The position numbers were made by a program, and so were the translations under genes. Shown here one piece after another: positions 1 to 8,467 of a DNA stretch of 64,000 nt. The stretch's first letter is position 1. Each line of letters opens with the position of its first letter. The stretch covers positions 434,001-498,000 of the forward strand of contig NZ_FRBL01000007.1 of NCBI RefSeq assembly GCF_900142605.1, in the 5' to 3' direction. Origin of the DNA: Chitinophaga jiangningensis. GTDB lineage: Bacteria; Bacteroidota; Bacteroidia; Chitinophagales; Chitinophagaceae. Below the pieces are notes generated by a model. It was not told the DNA's origin, searched no databases, and was given only the letters and a program-made list of their open reading frames with translations.

Positions 1-219
1 AATCGTGTTTACTTGAAGTAGCTTTTCAGCGGGAATACGCTTCTTGGCTGCATCGAGCAGCTCAGAAAACGCAATAGGGGCCACCTCCTGTCCGCCCTGC
101 ATAGGAGCGGCAGTTGACATAGCTTTCTTGTCCGGTTTGGGTACCGTACGGCCAAAGGCATATAATACCACCAATAACGCTACAGCAGCACCAATAAGGA
201 GAACTTGTGATTTTCGCAT
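1..219 (-). CDS. Membrane-anchored hypothetical protein (N-terminal part only)
   Basis: The gene starts with ATG at 219 and runs off the left edge; 73 codons are visible. The N-terminus has a short basic start followed by a hydrophobic stretch (about residues 5-22) that looks like an uncleaved membrane anchor, then a Pro/Lys-rich linker. No catalytic motif is visible. It lies directly downstream of the HU gene on the same strand (25 bp gap), so the two are probably co-transcribed. In related genomes I recall a TPR protein in this position near ribonuclease G, but nothing visible here proves TPR repeats. Confidence 0.7.
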   Translation of the reverse strand, partial: MRKSQVLLIGAAVALLVVLYAFGRTVPKPDKKAMSTAAPMQGGQEVAPIAFSELLDAAKKRIPAEKLLQVNTI

Positions 220-244
220 GGCCTAAATGAATTAGGCTGCGAAA

Positions 245-532
245 TTAAGAACTTTTAAGCTTCTTTACCTCAGCAACAAATTCTTTCGAAGGTTTGAATG
301 CAGGAATAAAGTGCTCAGGAATCTCCACAGCAACGTTCTTCTTGATGTTGCGGCCAATCTTGGCGGCTCTTTTCTTGGTGATAAAACTGCCAAACCCTCG
401 GATGTAAATGTGTTCGCCATTTGCAAGTGCTTCTTTCACTTCCTTGAACATAGCTTCTAGCGTTACTAACACATCTACCTTGGGGATGCCGGTTTTTTCA
501 GCAATGTTGTTAATTAAATCAGCTTTTCTCAT
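245..532 (-). CDS. HU-family DNA-binding protein
   Basis: The 95-residue product is the usual length for HU/IHF proteins. It acts as a dimer that bends and compacts DNA. The N-terminal helices (MRKADLINNIAEKTGI) and the central IRGFGSF signature of the beta-arm base are clear; the C-terminal half carries basic residues typical of the DNA-binding arm. It is divergent from mutY, with a 221 bp AT-rich gap. A second HU gene at 54947 has a more canonical arm, so this is one of two paralogs; it may be the specialised copy. Confidence 0.93.
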   Translation of the reverse strand: MRKADLINNIAEKTGIPKVDVLVTLEAMFKEVKEALANGEHIYIRGFGSFITKKRAAKIGRNIKKNVAVEIPEHFIPAFKPSKEFVAEVKKLKSS

Positions 533-753
533 ATAAAAGCGAGAGGATTACTTTACTCTCAAAGTTAATTTAAAATTTTTAATTGCTGAATTTTAAGCAA
601 ATAAATTTTACTATTTTTTCTTATACCTGTATTGGCGATTATTTCTATTTATTTGCATCCCTGGAAAGGGTCATCAGATATGCCTTCATAGGGTTTTCAG
701 GCCTTCGTTTGCCATATCAATATACTAAATAATTTTATTAAAATAATATATAA

Positions 754-1827
754 ATGCGTGCCGCCCGACTTTTTTTTACCGAGAAATTACTGGATTGGAA
801 CCTGGAAATGAATAACCGCTCCATGCCATGGAAAGGTGAAAAAGACCCCTACCGTATCTGGCTGTCGGAGATCATCCTTCAGCAAACCCGCGTGGAACAA
901 GGCTGGCCCTACTACGAACGGTTCATCGCCAACTACCCCACCGTATCAGATCTCGCAGCTGCTAATGAAGAAGAAGTATTCCGCCTCTGGCAGGGACTCG
1001 GCTATTATGCCCGCTGTAAAAATATGCTGGCAGCCGCCAGGGAAATCCAACAAACCTATCATGGTCAGTTCCCTAATACACACGACCAGATAAAAGCCCT
1101 CAAAGGCATTGGCCCCTACACTGCAGCCGCCATCGCCTCCTTCGCCTTTAACCTCCCACATGCCGTGCTCGACGGAAACGTATTCCGCGTTCTTTCCCGC
1201 TTCTTCGGGATAGATACCCCCATCGACAGCACCGCCGGAAAAAAGGAGTTCGCCGAACTGGCGCAGGAATTACTGCCCAAAGATAACGCAGCCACTTATA
1301 ATCAGGCACTTATGGACTTTGGCGCCGTGGTTTGTAAGCCGCAACGGCCCGAATGCAGCAGCTGCCCTCTCCAGAAAAAATGCGTGGCATACCACCAGCA
1401 ACTCATTTCCCTGCTGCCCGTCAAAACCAAAAAACTGCAGATCAAAAAAAGATATTTCAACTATATAATCGCCTCCTGGAAGGACAAAGTGTACATCAGA
1501 AAACGTACAGCAGACGATATCTGGCAAAATCTCCATGAATTCGTACTCATCGAATCAAAAGAGGCAGCCGACAGTACCCAACTGCTCTCAGGAACCGATT
1601 TTAAGGAGCTCTTTGGCACTACCGTCTACGAAATCACCCGCATCTCCAAACAATTTAAACAACAACTCACCCATCAAACCATTCATAGTCAATTCATTAA
1701 CATTGAATTGGCACAACCAACGGATATTCCTGGCTACCAACTAACTCCGACGGATACACTGGATAACCTGGCATTCCCCAAAACGATTACCACCTTCCTG
1801 CAATCCAAAACAGGCCTACTTTTATAA
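754..1827 (+). CDS. mutY: A/G-specific adenine glycosylase MutY
   Basis: This base-excision repair enzyme removes adenine mispaired with 8-oxoguanine. The 357-residue product has the catalytic Glu at about 39 (SEIILQQT), the helix-hairpin-helix motif GIGPYTAAAI near 118-127, the catalytic Asp at about 140 (VLDGNV), and a 4Fe-4S cluster loop with Cys at about 194, 201, 204 and 210 (C-x6-C-x2-C-x5-C). The C-terminal NUDIX-like recognition domain is present. It is followed by ssb on the same strand, an order I recall from other Bacteroidota, but ssb appears to have its own promoter. Confidence 0.96.
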   Translation: MRAARLFFTEKLLDWNLEMNNRSMPWKGEKDPYRIWLSEIILQQTRVEQGWPYYERFIANYPTVSDLAAANEEEVFRLWQGLGYYARCKNMLAAAREIQQTYHGQFPNTHDQIKALKGIGPYTAAAIASFAFNLPHAVLDGNVFRVLSRFFGIDTPIDSTAGKKEFAELAQELLPKDNAATYNQALMDFGAVVCKPQRPECSSCPLQKKCVAYHQQLISLLPVKTKKLQIKKRYFNYIIASWKDKVYIRKRTADDIWQNLHEFVLIESKEAADSTQLLSGTDFKELFGTTVYEITRISKQFKQQLTHQTIHSQFINIELAQPTDIPGYQLTPTDTLDNLAFPKTITTFLQSKTGLLL

Positions 1828-1850
1828 GACACTGCGGAGAATAATTTTTT

Positions 1851-1885
1851 TTTGAATTTCCGATTGCAAAAAAATATTAACTTTA
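1851..1885 (+). promoter_or_regulatory. Candidate promoter for ssb
   Basis: TTTG at 1851-1854 and TAACTTTA at 1878-1885 are separated by 23 bp, close to the Bacteroidota pattern TTTG-N17-23-TAnnTTTG but with one mismatch in the -7 box. The predicted leader is about 55 nt. Confidence 0.4.
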
Positions 1886-1948
1886 ATAAGGTTGTTTATT
1901 TATTAAAAGAAGAACTTTTTATCAATAGACTAAAAAAAACCTACAACT

Positions 1949-2410
1949 ATGAGAGGTGTTAATAAAGTAATCTTGATTGGAAATTTAGGCAGGGACCCGG
2001 ATGTACAGTTTTTGGAAGGAAATATTGCCGTGGCCAAATTTTCGTTAGCTACCACAGAAACATTCAAGGACAGAGCAGGCAAACTCATCAGTCAAACAGA
2101 ATGGCACACAGTGGTTTTATGGCGTGGACTCGCTGAATTAGCACAGAAGTACCTGCACAAAGGGAGCCTGGTCTATATCGAGGGGCGCCTGCGTACCCGC
2201 AGCTGGGAGGATAAGGAAGGCAACAAAAAATTTGCTACTGAAGTTGTAGGAGATAACCTGGTTATGCTCGACAAACGCATGGACCTCAACAGCACCGACC
2301 ACCCCGTACCTCACCATAGCAGCTCAGGCTCCTCTTCCGGAGAAAATTTCCCGAATAACATGGAAATTCCCCCTTCCCTGAACGAGCCCGCAGACGATCT
2401 GCCTTTTTAA
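1949..2410 (+). CDS. ssb: Single-stranded DNA-binding protein
   Basis: SSB coats single-stranded DNA during replication, repair and recombination. The 153-residue product has an N-terminal OB fold (VNKVILIGNLGRDPDVQ start, then the WHTVVLW and YIEGRLRTRSW segments), a Ser/Gly-rich linker and the acidic C-terminal tip DDLPF that recruits partner proteins. The length is normal. It sits between mutY and gldE on the same strand. Confidence 0.96.
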   Translation: MRGVNKVILIGNLGRDPDVQFLEGNIAVAKFSLATTETFKDRAGKLISQTEWHTVVLWRGLAELAQKYLHKGSLVYIEGRLRTRSWEDKEGNKKFATEVVGDNLVMLDKRMDLNSTDHPVPHHSSSGSSSGENFPNNMEIPPSLNEPADDLPF

Positions 2411-2468
2411 GTAATATTAAAAAAGTTTAAGTTTTCATCAGGACGTAATCCCGTAATCGGACATTACT

Positions 2469-2476
2469 TATATTTG
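2469..2476 (+). promoter_or_regulatory. Candidate -7 promoter box for gldE
   Basis: TATATTTG matches the Bacteroidota TAnnTTTG element exactly. No good TTG/TTTG partner is visible about 20 bp upstream. The implied leader is about 75 nt. Confidence 0.5.
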
Positions 2477-2555
2477 CGTGCATGGAAAATTCCCAGTAAG
2501 GAAACACTGCCCGAATTTTCTCTATTTTTGATTCGTTACATCAAAGCTGTAAAAC

Positions 2556-3899
2556 TTGGATATCACTCCGGCAAGCAACATATCCTATTTCCTACAAACC
2601 AACAGCGTAATTGCTACACCCAACGTCGTGGTGTTTTCGCTGGTGATTTTTGTACTATTGTTACTCACCTTTATTGTTGCAGGTGCAGAAGTGGCGTTTT
2701 TTTCCCTGAACTACAAGGATCTTAACGTCTTGAAAACCAGACAGAATGCCTCCGGCAAGCTCATCACAAAGATGCTGGAGAAACCAAAATCACTCCTGGC
2801 ATCCCTGCAGATCGCCGGTGTAGTGCTGGCCATCGCATTCATTCTCACCACCAACTTCCTGATCACACAAATGGAAGACCTGCAGACACTGCCGGTAGTA
2901 TCCTACGTGGTGCGCATCTCCATCATAGCCTTCATACTCCTGTTTTTCGGCCAGATCCTGCCAAGGGTTTGGGCCGCCCAAAACAATATTCGCTTCGCAA
3001 CCTACTTCGCCTGGTTCGTGAGCATCGTACACGCTACCCTCGAACCCGTGAGCGATTTCTTCGTATCCATGAGTGGCAGCATAGAAGATAAATTCTTCCA
3101 TCGCGGCACCGGTCCGGTAAACTACCAGGAAATCGATCAGGCCATCGAAATGAGCGTAGACCCTACCGCCTCCCAGGAAGAAAAAAATATCCTCAAAGGA
3201 ATTCTCAAATTCGGCAATATCACCGTTAAACAGATTATGCGTGGCCGCCTCGATGTAAATGGCATCCAGTACGACCAATCCTTTTCTGACGTGGTAGCCC
3301 GCGTGGCGGACCTCCACTACTCCCGGCTGCCGGTATACAAAGGCAACCTGGATAACATTGTAGGCGTCATCCACACCAAAGACCTCCTGCCTCACCTCGA
3401 TAAAGACAATACCTTCGACTGGCATGAAGTAATGCGCCAACCCTTCTTCGTACACGGACACAAACTCATTGAAGACCTCCTGAGCGAGTTCCAAAGCAGA
3501 AGAATGCACTTTGCCGTAGTGGTAGATGAATTTGGCGGCACCTCCGGTATCGTGACCCTGGAAGATATCATGGAAGAAGTAATCGGTGATATCAAAGATG
3601 AATTCGATGAAGAAGAATTCAACTTCACCAAAGTCGACAACTTCACCTACGTGTTCGAAGGTAAAACCATGCTCAACGACTTATGCCGCATCATTAACAT
3701 CCCTGCCGATACTTTTGAAACAGTAAAAGGGGAAAGTGACTCTCTCGGCGGATTAATACTGGAACTCTCCGGAAAATTTCCTGATGAAAACAGCGTTATA
3801 AGCTACAGCAACTTTGATTTTACTGTACTGGAAGTAAATAAAATGCGCATCCAGAAAGTGCAGGTAACCATCAGGCCCGATGCTGCAGAACAAGCATAG
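2556..3899 (+). CDS. gldE: Gliding motility-associated protein GldE (CNNM/CorC-type membrane protein)
   Basis: GldE is an inner-membrane protein that supports Bacteroidota gliding together with GldD. The 447-residue product has a DUF21/CNNM-type N-terminal membrane region with three or four hydrophobic segments (about residues 25-140), a CBS-domain pair (about 210-340, with FGGTSGIVTLEDIMEEVIGDI at its end) and a C-terminal CorC/HlyC-associated domain. The reading frame has a stop immediately upstream and no early ATG, so the start is TTG at 2556, which is unusual. gldD follows after 21 bp, an expected operon pair. Confidence 0.92.
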   Translation: MDITPASNISYFLQTNSVIATPNVVVFSLVIFVLLLLTFIVAGAEVAFFSLNYKDLNVLKTRQNASGKLITKMLEKPKSLLASLQIAGVVLAIAFILTTNFLITQMEDLQTLPVVSYVVRISIIAFILLFFGQILPRVWAAQNNIRFATYFAWFVSIVHATLEPVSDFFVSMSGSIEDKFFHRGTGPVNYQEIDQAIEMSVDPTASQEEKNILKGILKFGNITVKQIMRGRLDVNGIQYDQSFSDVVARVADLHYSRLPVYKGNLDNIVGVIHTKDLLPHLDKDNTFDWHEVMRQPFFVHGHKLIEDLLSEFQSRRMHFAVVVDEFGGTSGIVTLEDIMEEVIGDIKDEFDEEEFNFTKVDNFTYVFEGKTMLNDLCRIINIPADTFETVKGESDSLGGLILELSGKFPDENSVISYSNFDFTVLEVNKMRIQKVQVTIRPDAAEQA

Positions 3900-3920
3900 C
3901 CTTTAACGTACAACAGACCA

Positions 3921-4520
3921 ATGCCACATAAAAATCTTGCATGGGTACTATTTCTGGCAATAACAATTGCCTTTAATGCCTGTGATACTGCCTATACACC
4001 CAAGCCCAGAGGCTACTTCGAGATCAAATTCCCGGAAAGGAAATATAAAACCTTCGATCAGCCAGGCTACCCGTATACTTTCGAGTATCCGGAATATGCC
4101 ACCATCATTAAGGATACCTCCTTTTTCGGAGATAAACCCGAAAATCCTTACTGGATCAATATCGACTTCCCCAGCCTCAACGGCAAAATTTACCTCAGCT
4201 ACAAGATCATCGGTCAGGGACAAAACAACCTGCAAAAGCTGGTGGACGATGCCTTTAAAATGACTTATAAACACACATACAAAGCGGAATACATCGATGA
4301 AAACGCCATCAGTACCCCGTTTAAAGTGTATGGTACCTTTTACCAGGTAGGCGGAAACGCCGCCAGCGCCCAGCAGTTTTTTGTGACCGATTCCTCCAGC
4401 CACTTCCTCCGCGGCGCCCTGTATTTTGATGCGGCACCTAATGCCGACTCCCTGGCGCCTGTCAATAAATTCCTGAACGAAGACCTGCTGCAGCTCGTAA
4501 AATCACTCCGCTGGCGCTAA
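3921..4520 (+). CDS. gldD: Gliding motility lipoprotein GldD
   Basis: The 199-residue protein has a lipoprotein signal peptide (hydrophobic residues 8-18, then FNAC with the lipid-acceptor Cys near residue 21). The following YxPKPRGYFEIKFP segment is characteristic of GldD. It is needed for gliding in Flavobacterium-type systems and probably faces the periplasm. The gene is the second in the gldE-gldD operon. No other gld/spr genes are in the window. Confidence 0.92.
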   Translation: MPHKNLAWVLFLAITIAFNACDTAYTPKPRGYFEIKFPERKYKTFDQPGYPYTFEYPEYATIIKDTSFFGDKPENPYWINIDFPSLNGKIYLSYKIIGQGQNNLQKLVDDAFKMTYKHTYKAEYIDENAISTPFKVYGTFYQVGGNAASAQQFFVTDSSSHFLRGALYFDAAPNADSLAPVNKFLNEDLLQLVKSLRWR

Positions 4521-4538
4521 AAAGCACACAATTTCCCG

Positions 4539-4546
4539 TAACTTTG
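4539..4546 (+). promoter_or_regulatory. Candidate -7 promoter box for the DUF3109 gene
   Basis: TAACTTTG fits TAnnTTTG exactly and lies about 50 bp before the ATG at 4596. No clear TTG partner is seen upstream. Confidence 0.45.
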
Positions 4547-4595
4547 GGTCTGAAACTAAAACTCGCTGTATCACCGTACAGCCGTACCATACCCA

Positions 4596-5165
4596 ATGAT
4601 TATTATCGACGATAAGTACATTAGTGACGAAGTAATTGAAGAGCAATTCGTATGCAACCTGTCGGCCTGCAAAGGCGCTTGTTGTGTAGCGGGCGACTGT
4701 GGCGCGCCCCTCGATAAAACGGAGATTAAAATACTGAAGAAAATTTACCCTAAAATTAAGTCTTACCTGCGCCCCGAGGGAATCCGTGAAATTGAACATA
4801 CCGGCACCAACACTGTTGATAAGGAATACGGTTACGTAACACCTATTATCGAAGGTGGTATCTGTGCGTATGCGTCAATTGATGAACACGGACACGTTGG
4901 TTGCGCCATCGAAAAGGCTTACAACGATGGTGTGGTGGACTGGAAGAAACCCATTTCCTGTCACCTCTACCCTATCCGCGTTACTAAATATGAAAGCTTT
5001 GAAGCGGTGAATTATGACCGCTGGGACATTTGTAAACCAGCCTGTAAAAACGGAAAAGCTTTACAGGTACCCGTTTATCGCTTTCTAAAAGATGCGTTGA
5101 TCAGAAAATACGGCACGGAATTTTATGAAGTGCTGGATAAAATTGCTCAGAAGCAATACAAATGA
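4596..5165 (+). CDS. DUF3109 family cysteine-rich protein
   Basis: The 189-residue protein of unknown function carries the family's conserved cysteines: CNLSACKGACC near the N-terminus (about residues 20-30), GICAYAS and GCAIEKA in the middle, CHLYPIRV and the CKPAC motif toward the C-terminus. The cysteine spacing suggests metal or iron-sulfur binding, comparable to YkgJ-type proteins, but this is inference. It is followed 61 bp later by an iron-sulfur LutB-like gene. Confidence 0.88.
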   Translation: MIIIDDKYISDEVIEEQFVCNLSACKGACCVAGDCGAPLDKTEIKILKKIYPKIKSYLRPEGIREIEHTGTNTVDKEYGYVTPIIEGGICAYASIDEHGHVGCAIEKAYNDGVVDWKKPISCHLYPIRVTKYESFEAVNYDRWDICKPACKNGKALQVPVYRFLKDALIRKYGTEFYEVLDKIAQKQYK

Positions 5166-5190
5166 GGAAATTATGAATTCATAATTCCTC
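5163..5190. terminator. Near-perfect palindrome after the DUF3109 gene
   Basis: GAGGAA and TTCCTC flank the inner palindrome ATTATGAATTCATAAT. It directly follows the stop codon. There is no T-run, so its action as a terminator is uncertain. Confidence 0.35.
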
Positions 5191-5226
5191 CGGTATAAAC
5201 TATCTTTATTACGCATTTTATCGGAT

Positions 5227-6606
5227 ATGCTTATGCACGAAACAGCGTCCACCTTTCTGGAAGAAAGCGAAAAAAAAGCGTCTGATCTAGGTCACCGGCA
5301 GACTATCAACTTCAACATAGGAAAATATAATACGGCTGTAAAGGCCGGCAAGCTTCAGTTTACGGACCTGATGGGGGCCAGGGAACGCGCCAAGAACATC
5401 AAGTGGCGTGCGATTGAGCACCTGGACAAGCACCTGGAAGAATTCGAGATGAATATCACCAGGCGTGGCGCAAAGGTGATCTGGGCTGAAACTGCCGAGC
5501 AGGTACAGCAGGAAATCCTTGCCATCTGCAAAGCAAAACAATGCAAGAGCATTGTAAAAAGCAAGTCCATGGCTACGGAGGAAGTACACCTCAACTCTTT
5601 CCTTGAATCAAATAATATCGCCTGTGTAGAAACAGATTTGGGAGAATATATCCAGCAGCTGGACGGCGAACCGCCCTACCACATTGTTACACCGGCCATG
5701 CATAAAAGCAAGGAAGATGTGGCAAGGCTGTTTGCGGAAAAACTGGGTACTGATCCGGGGCTTACCCCTGAGCAACTCACCATGGTTGCCCGGGAAAAAC
5801 TTCGCCAGAAGTACCTGGATGCTGAAATCGGTATCACCGGCGCCAACTTTATTATTGCGGATACCGGTTCTATCTGTGTAACGGAAAACGAAGGAAATGC
5901 CCGCCTGAGCACTGCATTTCCCAAAACACATATAGTGCTGGTGGGAATAGAGAAGGTACTGCCTTCTATTACTGACCTGGCACTCTTCTGGCCATTGCTT
6001 GCCACTTATGGTACCGGCCAGCAGGTAACCGCCTATAACAGTATTTTCAGTGGTCCCCGCCAGGAAGGCGAGATCGACGGCCCTGACGAAATGTACGTGA
6101 TCCTGATGGATAATGGTCGCACCAACATCCTGCAGGATACTACTGCCCGGGAAAGCCTTTATTGCATCCGTTGCGGCTCCTGCCTCAACGCCTGCCCTGT
6201 TTATAAAAATATTGGTGGTCATACCTACGGCACTACCTACAGTGGCCCTATTGGCTCTGTAATTACGCCGCATCTAAAGGATATGGGCACTTACATGCAT
6301 CTTAGCTTTGCCTCTTCCCTTTGCGGCAATTGCACGGAGGTGTGCCCGGTACGCATCAACCTGCATGAGCTGTTGCTGCACAACCGGCAAAAAGCGGTGG
6401 AAGAAAATTATACTTCCGGCAGCGAAAAGATGGCCTGGTTTGCCTGGAAACAAGGCTGCATGAGCAGGAAAATGATGAATATGGCTGGTGGTAAAATGAA
6501 AAATTTCCTGTTGAAGCGGTTTTTTTCCAGGAGTTGGGGAGATAACAGAGCGTTACCTGAATTCGCTCCCAAGTCCTTTAATCAGCTTTGGAAAGAAAGA
6601 AGATAA
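5227..6606 (+). CDS. LutB/LldF-type iron-sulfur protein of lactate oxidation
   Basis: The 459-residue product matches LutB in order and length: an N-terminal LUD domain (about residues 60-300, with SKSMATEEVHLN and ITGANFIIADTGSI), then two 4Fe-4S motifs, CIRCGSCLNACPVY (about 313-326) and CGNCTEVCPV (about 370). LutB proteins pass electrons from L-lactate in the LutABC complex. lutA and lutC are not adjacent, so the partners must be elsewhere or the role differs. An alternative ATG lies two codons downstream. The stop abuts the convergent gene with no gap. Confidence 0.88.
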   Translation: MLMHETASTFLEESEKKASDLGHRQTINFNIGKYNTAVKAGKLQFTDLMGARERAKNIKWRAIEHLDKHLEEFEMNITRRGAKVIWAETAEQVQQEILAICKAKQCKSIVKSKSMATEEVHLNSFLESNNIACVETDLGEYIQQLDGEPPYHIVTPAMHKSKEDVARLFAEKLGTDPGLTPEQLTMVAREKLRQKYLDAEIGITGANFIIADTGSICVTENEGNARLSTAFPKTHIVLVGIEKVLPSITDLALFWPLLATYGTGQQVTAYNSIFSGPRQEGEIDGPDEMYVILMDNGRTNILQDTTARESLYCIRCGSCLNACPVYKNIGGHTYGTTYSGPIGSVITPHLKDMGTYMHLSFASSLCGNCTEVCPVRINLHELLLHNRQKAVEENYTSGSEKMAWFAWKQGCMSRKMMNMAGGKMKNFLLKRFFSRSWGDNRALPEFAPKSFNQLWKERR

Positions 6607-7647
6607 TTACTGGTCTTTCCGGAAGAATAATCTGACGGAAACATTTGCCGGCTGGCCATTGGCAGCAGGCTTCCATTTAGGACCATCCTTGATAATAGTT
6701 ATAGCTGCCTTCGTGGCGGCTATATTTTTGCCCGTAATGACGTTTACACTATCAATCCCCCCGTCTGGTTTTACACTAAAGATCAGGTACACTTCGCTAC
6801 CTGCGATCTCCGGGTCGGAAGTGATACTTCGCCGTGACAGGTATTCCTGGTAGGATTTCAGGCCTATTTCCGGCTCCGGACCTTTCTCGCCTATAAATAC
6901 CTCTGCTGCTTTTTCGCGGCTTAAAAGGGCTTTTTGCCTGCCCATTCCCCTTACATCTTCTGTATGTTCTTTTGCCTGGGTGGTATAGCGATTGGAACGG
7001 TGGCTGTCAGCCAGCATTAAAGCAGGCGCGGCCTCCTGGGTGTAGCCACGGCTATAAGTATCCGCAGCTTTTTTATCATTTGCGGTGATAAGGGAGTCCG
7101 CCAGGGAAGTTATTTCCTGCTGGGTATCCGATATTTCTGCCTGTGGTGAGTTCATGGCCAGCACTGGTGTTTCCGCCTGTTTCATTGCGGCAACGGGCGG
7201 GGTTACTGTTTTGGCGGCTTCCGGTTTTTTCGCCCCGGCAGGTGCGGTGTCAGCGGCAGGTGCCGCCGGTGCCTGGTGTTCAGTTTGTGCTTGAGGCTGT
7301 ACCCCTGCAATCTGAGGTTTCACAGCCGGTTCTCTGAACAGATACCAGCCGCCGGTGGCGAGCAGCAGCAGTATGGCTGCGGCGGCGGCATAGCGGTAGT
7401 ACATAGGCCGCACCCTGGTTTTCGTTGGCGCCACGCGGGCGTTGAGGCGGGCGTGCAGGTCGTCCAGGTTGGGTTGTTGCTGGGGTGCAACCGTTTCAAA
7501 ACCTTCCAGTGCCTCGGCCAGGAACGGATCGTCGAGGGCCTGGCGTTCCAGGTCGTGCATAGCTTTATCATCCAGCTCTCCTGCGAGATACTGGCGAATC
7601 AGCTCCGAACTAACTGACTGGTGTTTATATGGTTGTTGATCAGGCAT
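6607..7647 (-). CDS. Membrane anti-sigma-like protein with TonB-type C-terminal domain
   Basis: The 346-residue product starts with a cytoplasmic helical domain resembling anti-sigma N-termini (about 1-60, SSELIRQYLAGELDD), then one membrane helix (about 82-103, AAAAAILLLLATGGWYLF), a long Ala/Pro/Lys/Gln-rich periplasmic linker, and a C-terminal domain (about 265-346) with the VYLIFSVKPDGGIDSVNV pattern of TonB C-termini. Its ATG overlaps the stop of the upstream sigma factor (shared ATGCCTGA at 7640-7647), indicating translational coupling. It probably holds that sigma factor at the membrane; the role of the TonB-like part is unknown. Confidence 0.75.
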   Translation of the reverse strand: MPDQQPYKHQSVSSELIRQYLAGELDDKAMHDLERQALDDPFLAEALEGFETVAPQQQPNLDDLHARLNARVAPTKTRVRPMYYRYAAAAAILLLLATGGWYLFREPAVKPQIAGVQPQAQTEHQAPAAPAADTAPAGAKKPEAAKTVTPPVAAMKQAETPVLAMNSPQAEISDTQQEITSLADSLITANDKKAADTYSRGYTQEAAPALMLADSHRSNRYTTQAKEHTEDVRGMGRQKALLSREKAAEVFIGEKGPEPEIGLKSYQEYLSRRSITSDPEIAGSEVYLIFSVKPDGGIDSVNVITGKNIAATKAAITIIKDGPKWKPAANGQPANVSVRLFFRKDQ

Positions 7648-8191
7648 GCTGGTCCATACAATTTTTAAGATTACGCTTACCGTTTTGGATATAGCTTTTC
7701 ACTTTGTTCATATCATAGCCGGTGAGGGCGCTCACTTCCCGGTAGCTTTTTTCCTTGAGGTAGAATAGATCTACACTGCGCTTTTGCTCTTCCGGTAAGG
7801 TTTCCAGGCACTTTTCCATGGCCTGGAGGTTGTCTTCCAGGGAGGTTCCGTTGTCATGATGCGCGATTTCTCCGTTTTCCATAACCAGGTTATCATCTAT
7901 TGACACCTGTTTGGATTCTTTGTTTTTCATGGAACGGAGTTTCATAAGGCAGTGGTTGCGGGAGAGCACGTGGAGCCAGCTCTTAAAGTTCTGGACCTCA
8001 TGAACTTTCAGCTTTTCGATCAGTTCTTCGAAAATTTGCATCACCGCGTCTTTACTGGCATCTTCATCAAAATATTTCAGACACACCCCATATACCAGGT
8101 TCATGTAACGCTGGTAAAGGGCTGCCAGTACGTCGAGTTTGCCGGAGCGTTTGTACTCCTGGATCAAATCCGCGTCGGTGGCGTCTTTCAT
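7640..8191 (-). CDS. ECF-type RNA polymerase sigma factor
   Basis: The 183-residue protein has sigma-70 region 2 (about 10-75, with RYMNLVYGVCLKYF and a SWLHVLSRNHCL segment) and region 4 (about 115-170, LPEEQKRSVDLFYLKEKSYREVS followed by a helix-turn-helix). I chose ATG 8191 (MKDATDAD) over an upstream ATG at 8212 because it matches the usual ECF N-terminus. It is the first gene of a two-gene sigma/anti-sigma operon, overlapping the next gene by 8 bp. Its targets cannot be told from the sequence. Confidence 0.9.
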   Translation of the reverse strand: MKDATDADLIQEYKRSGKLDVLAALYQRYMNLVYGVCLKYFDEDASKDAVMQIFEELIEKLKVHEVQNFKSWLHVLSRNHCLMKLRSMKNKESKQVSIDDNLVMENGEIAHHDNGTSLEDNLQAMEKCLETLPEEQKRSVDLFYLKEKSYREVSALTGYDMNKVKSYIQNGKRNLKNCMDQHA

Positions 8192-8262
8192 AATATTTTG
8201 ATGAATAAACAACTGATTTGTGGGTATGTTATGGAAGCAATAATAGGATTTCTTTCAGGCAT

Positions 8263-8294
8263 AAAAAAGGGGCTGAGTTTTTTTACTCAGCCCC
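8263..8294 (-). terminator. Intrinsic terminator downstream of purH
   Basis: GGGGCTGAGT (8269-8278) pairs with ACTCAGCCCC (8285-8294). Read on the minus strand the stem is followed by TTTTTT, so it ends transcription coming from purH before the sigma factor gene. Confidence 0.8.
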
Positions 8295-8320
8295 GGGAAT
8301 TTATTTTTTTGATTTCAGAG

Positions 8321-8366
8321 GCAAAACCTTCGGTTTTGCTGGCAGGACTACGCGCTGCGCGCGTAG
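8321..8366. repeat. Paired triloop-hairpin element, copy A
   Basis: Two perfect hairpins lie 8 bp apart. The first is GCAAAACC-TTC-GGTTTTGC (8321-8339), the second CTACGCGC-TGC-GCGCGTAG (8348-8366). The same architecture recurs at five other intergenic places in this window. It lies between purH and its terminator. Confidence 0.75.
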
Positions 8367-8467
8367 CGGCTTTCTTTTGGTAACTACACCCGGAGCACGC
8401 AAAGCCACGGGGAGTATCCTACAGACTGGCGGGGCAGGCATAATGCTTCCCGGAAGCCACTGTACTA

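Noticed and set aside
2790..3509. Long minus-strand open frame inside gldE
   Set aside because: Antisense shadow; the plus-strand CBS/CorC protein is clear.
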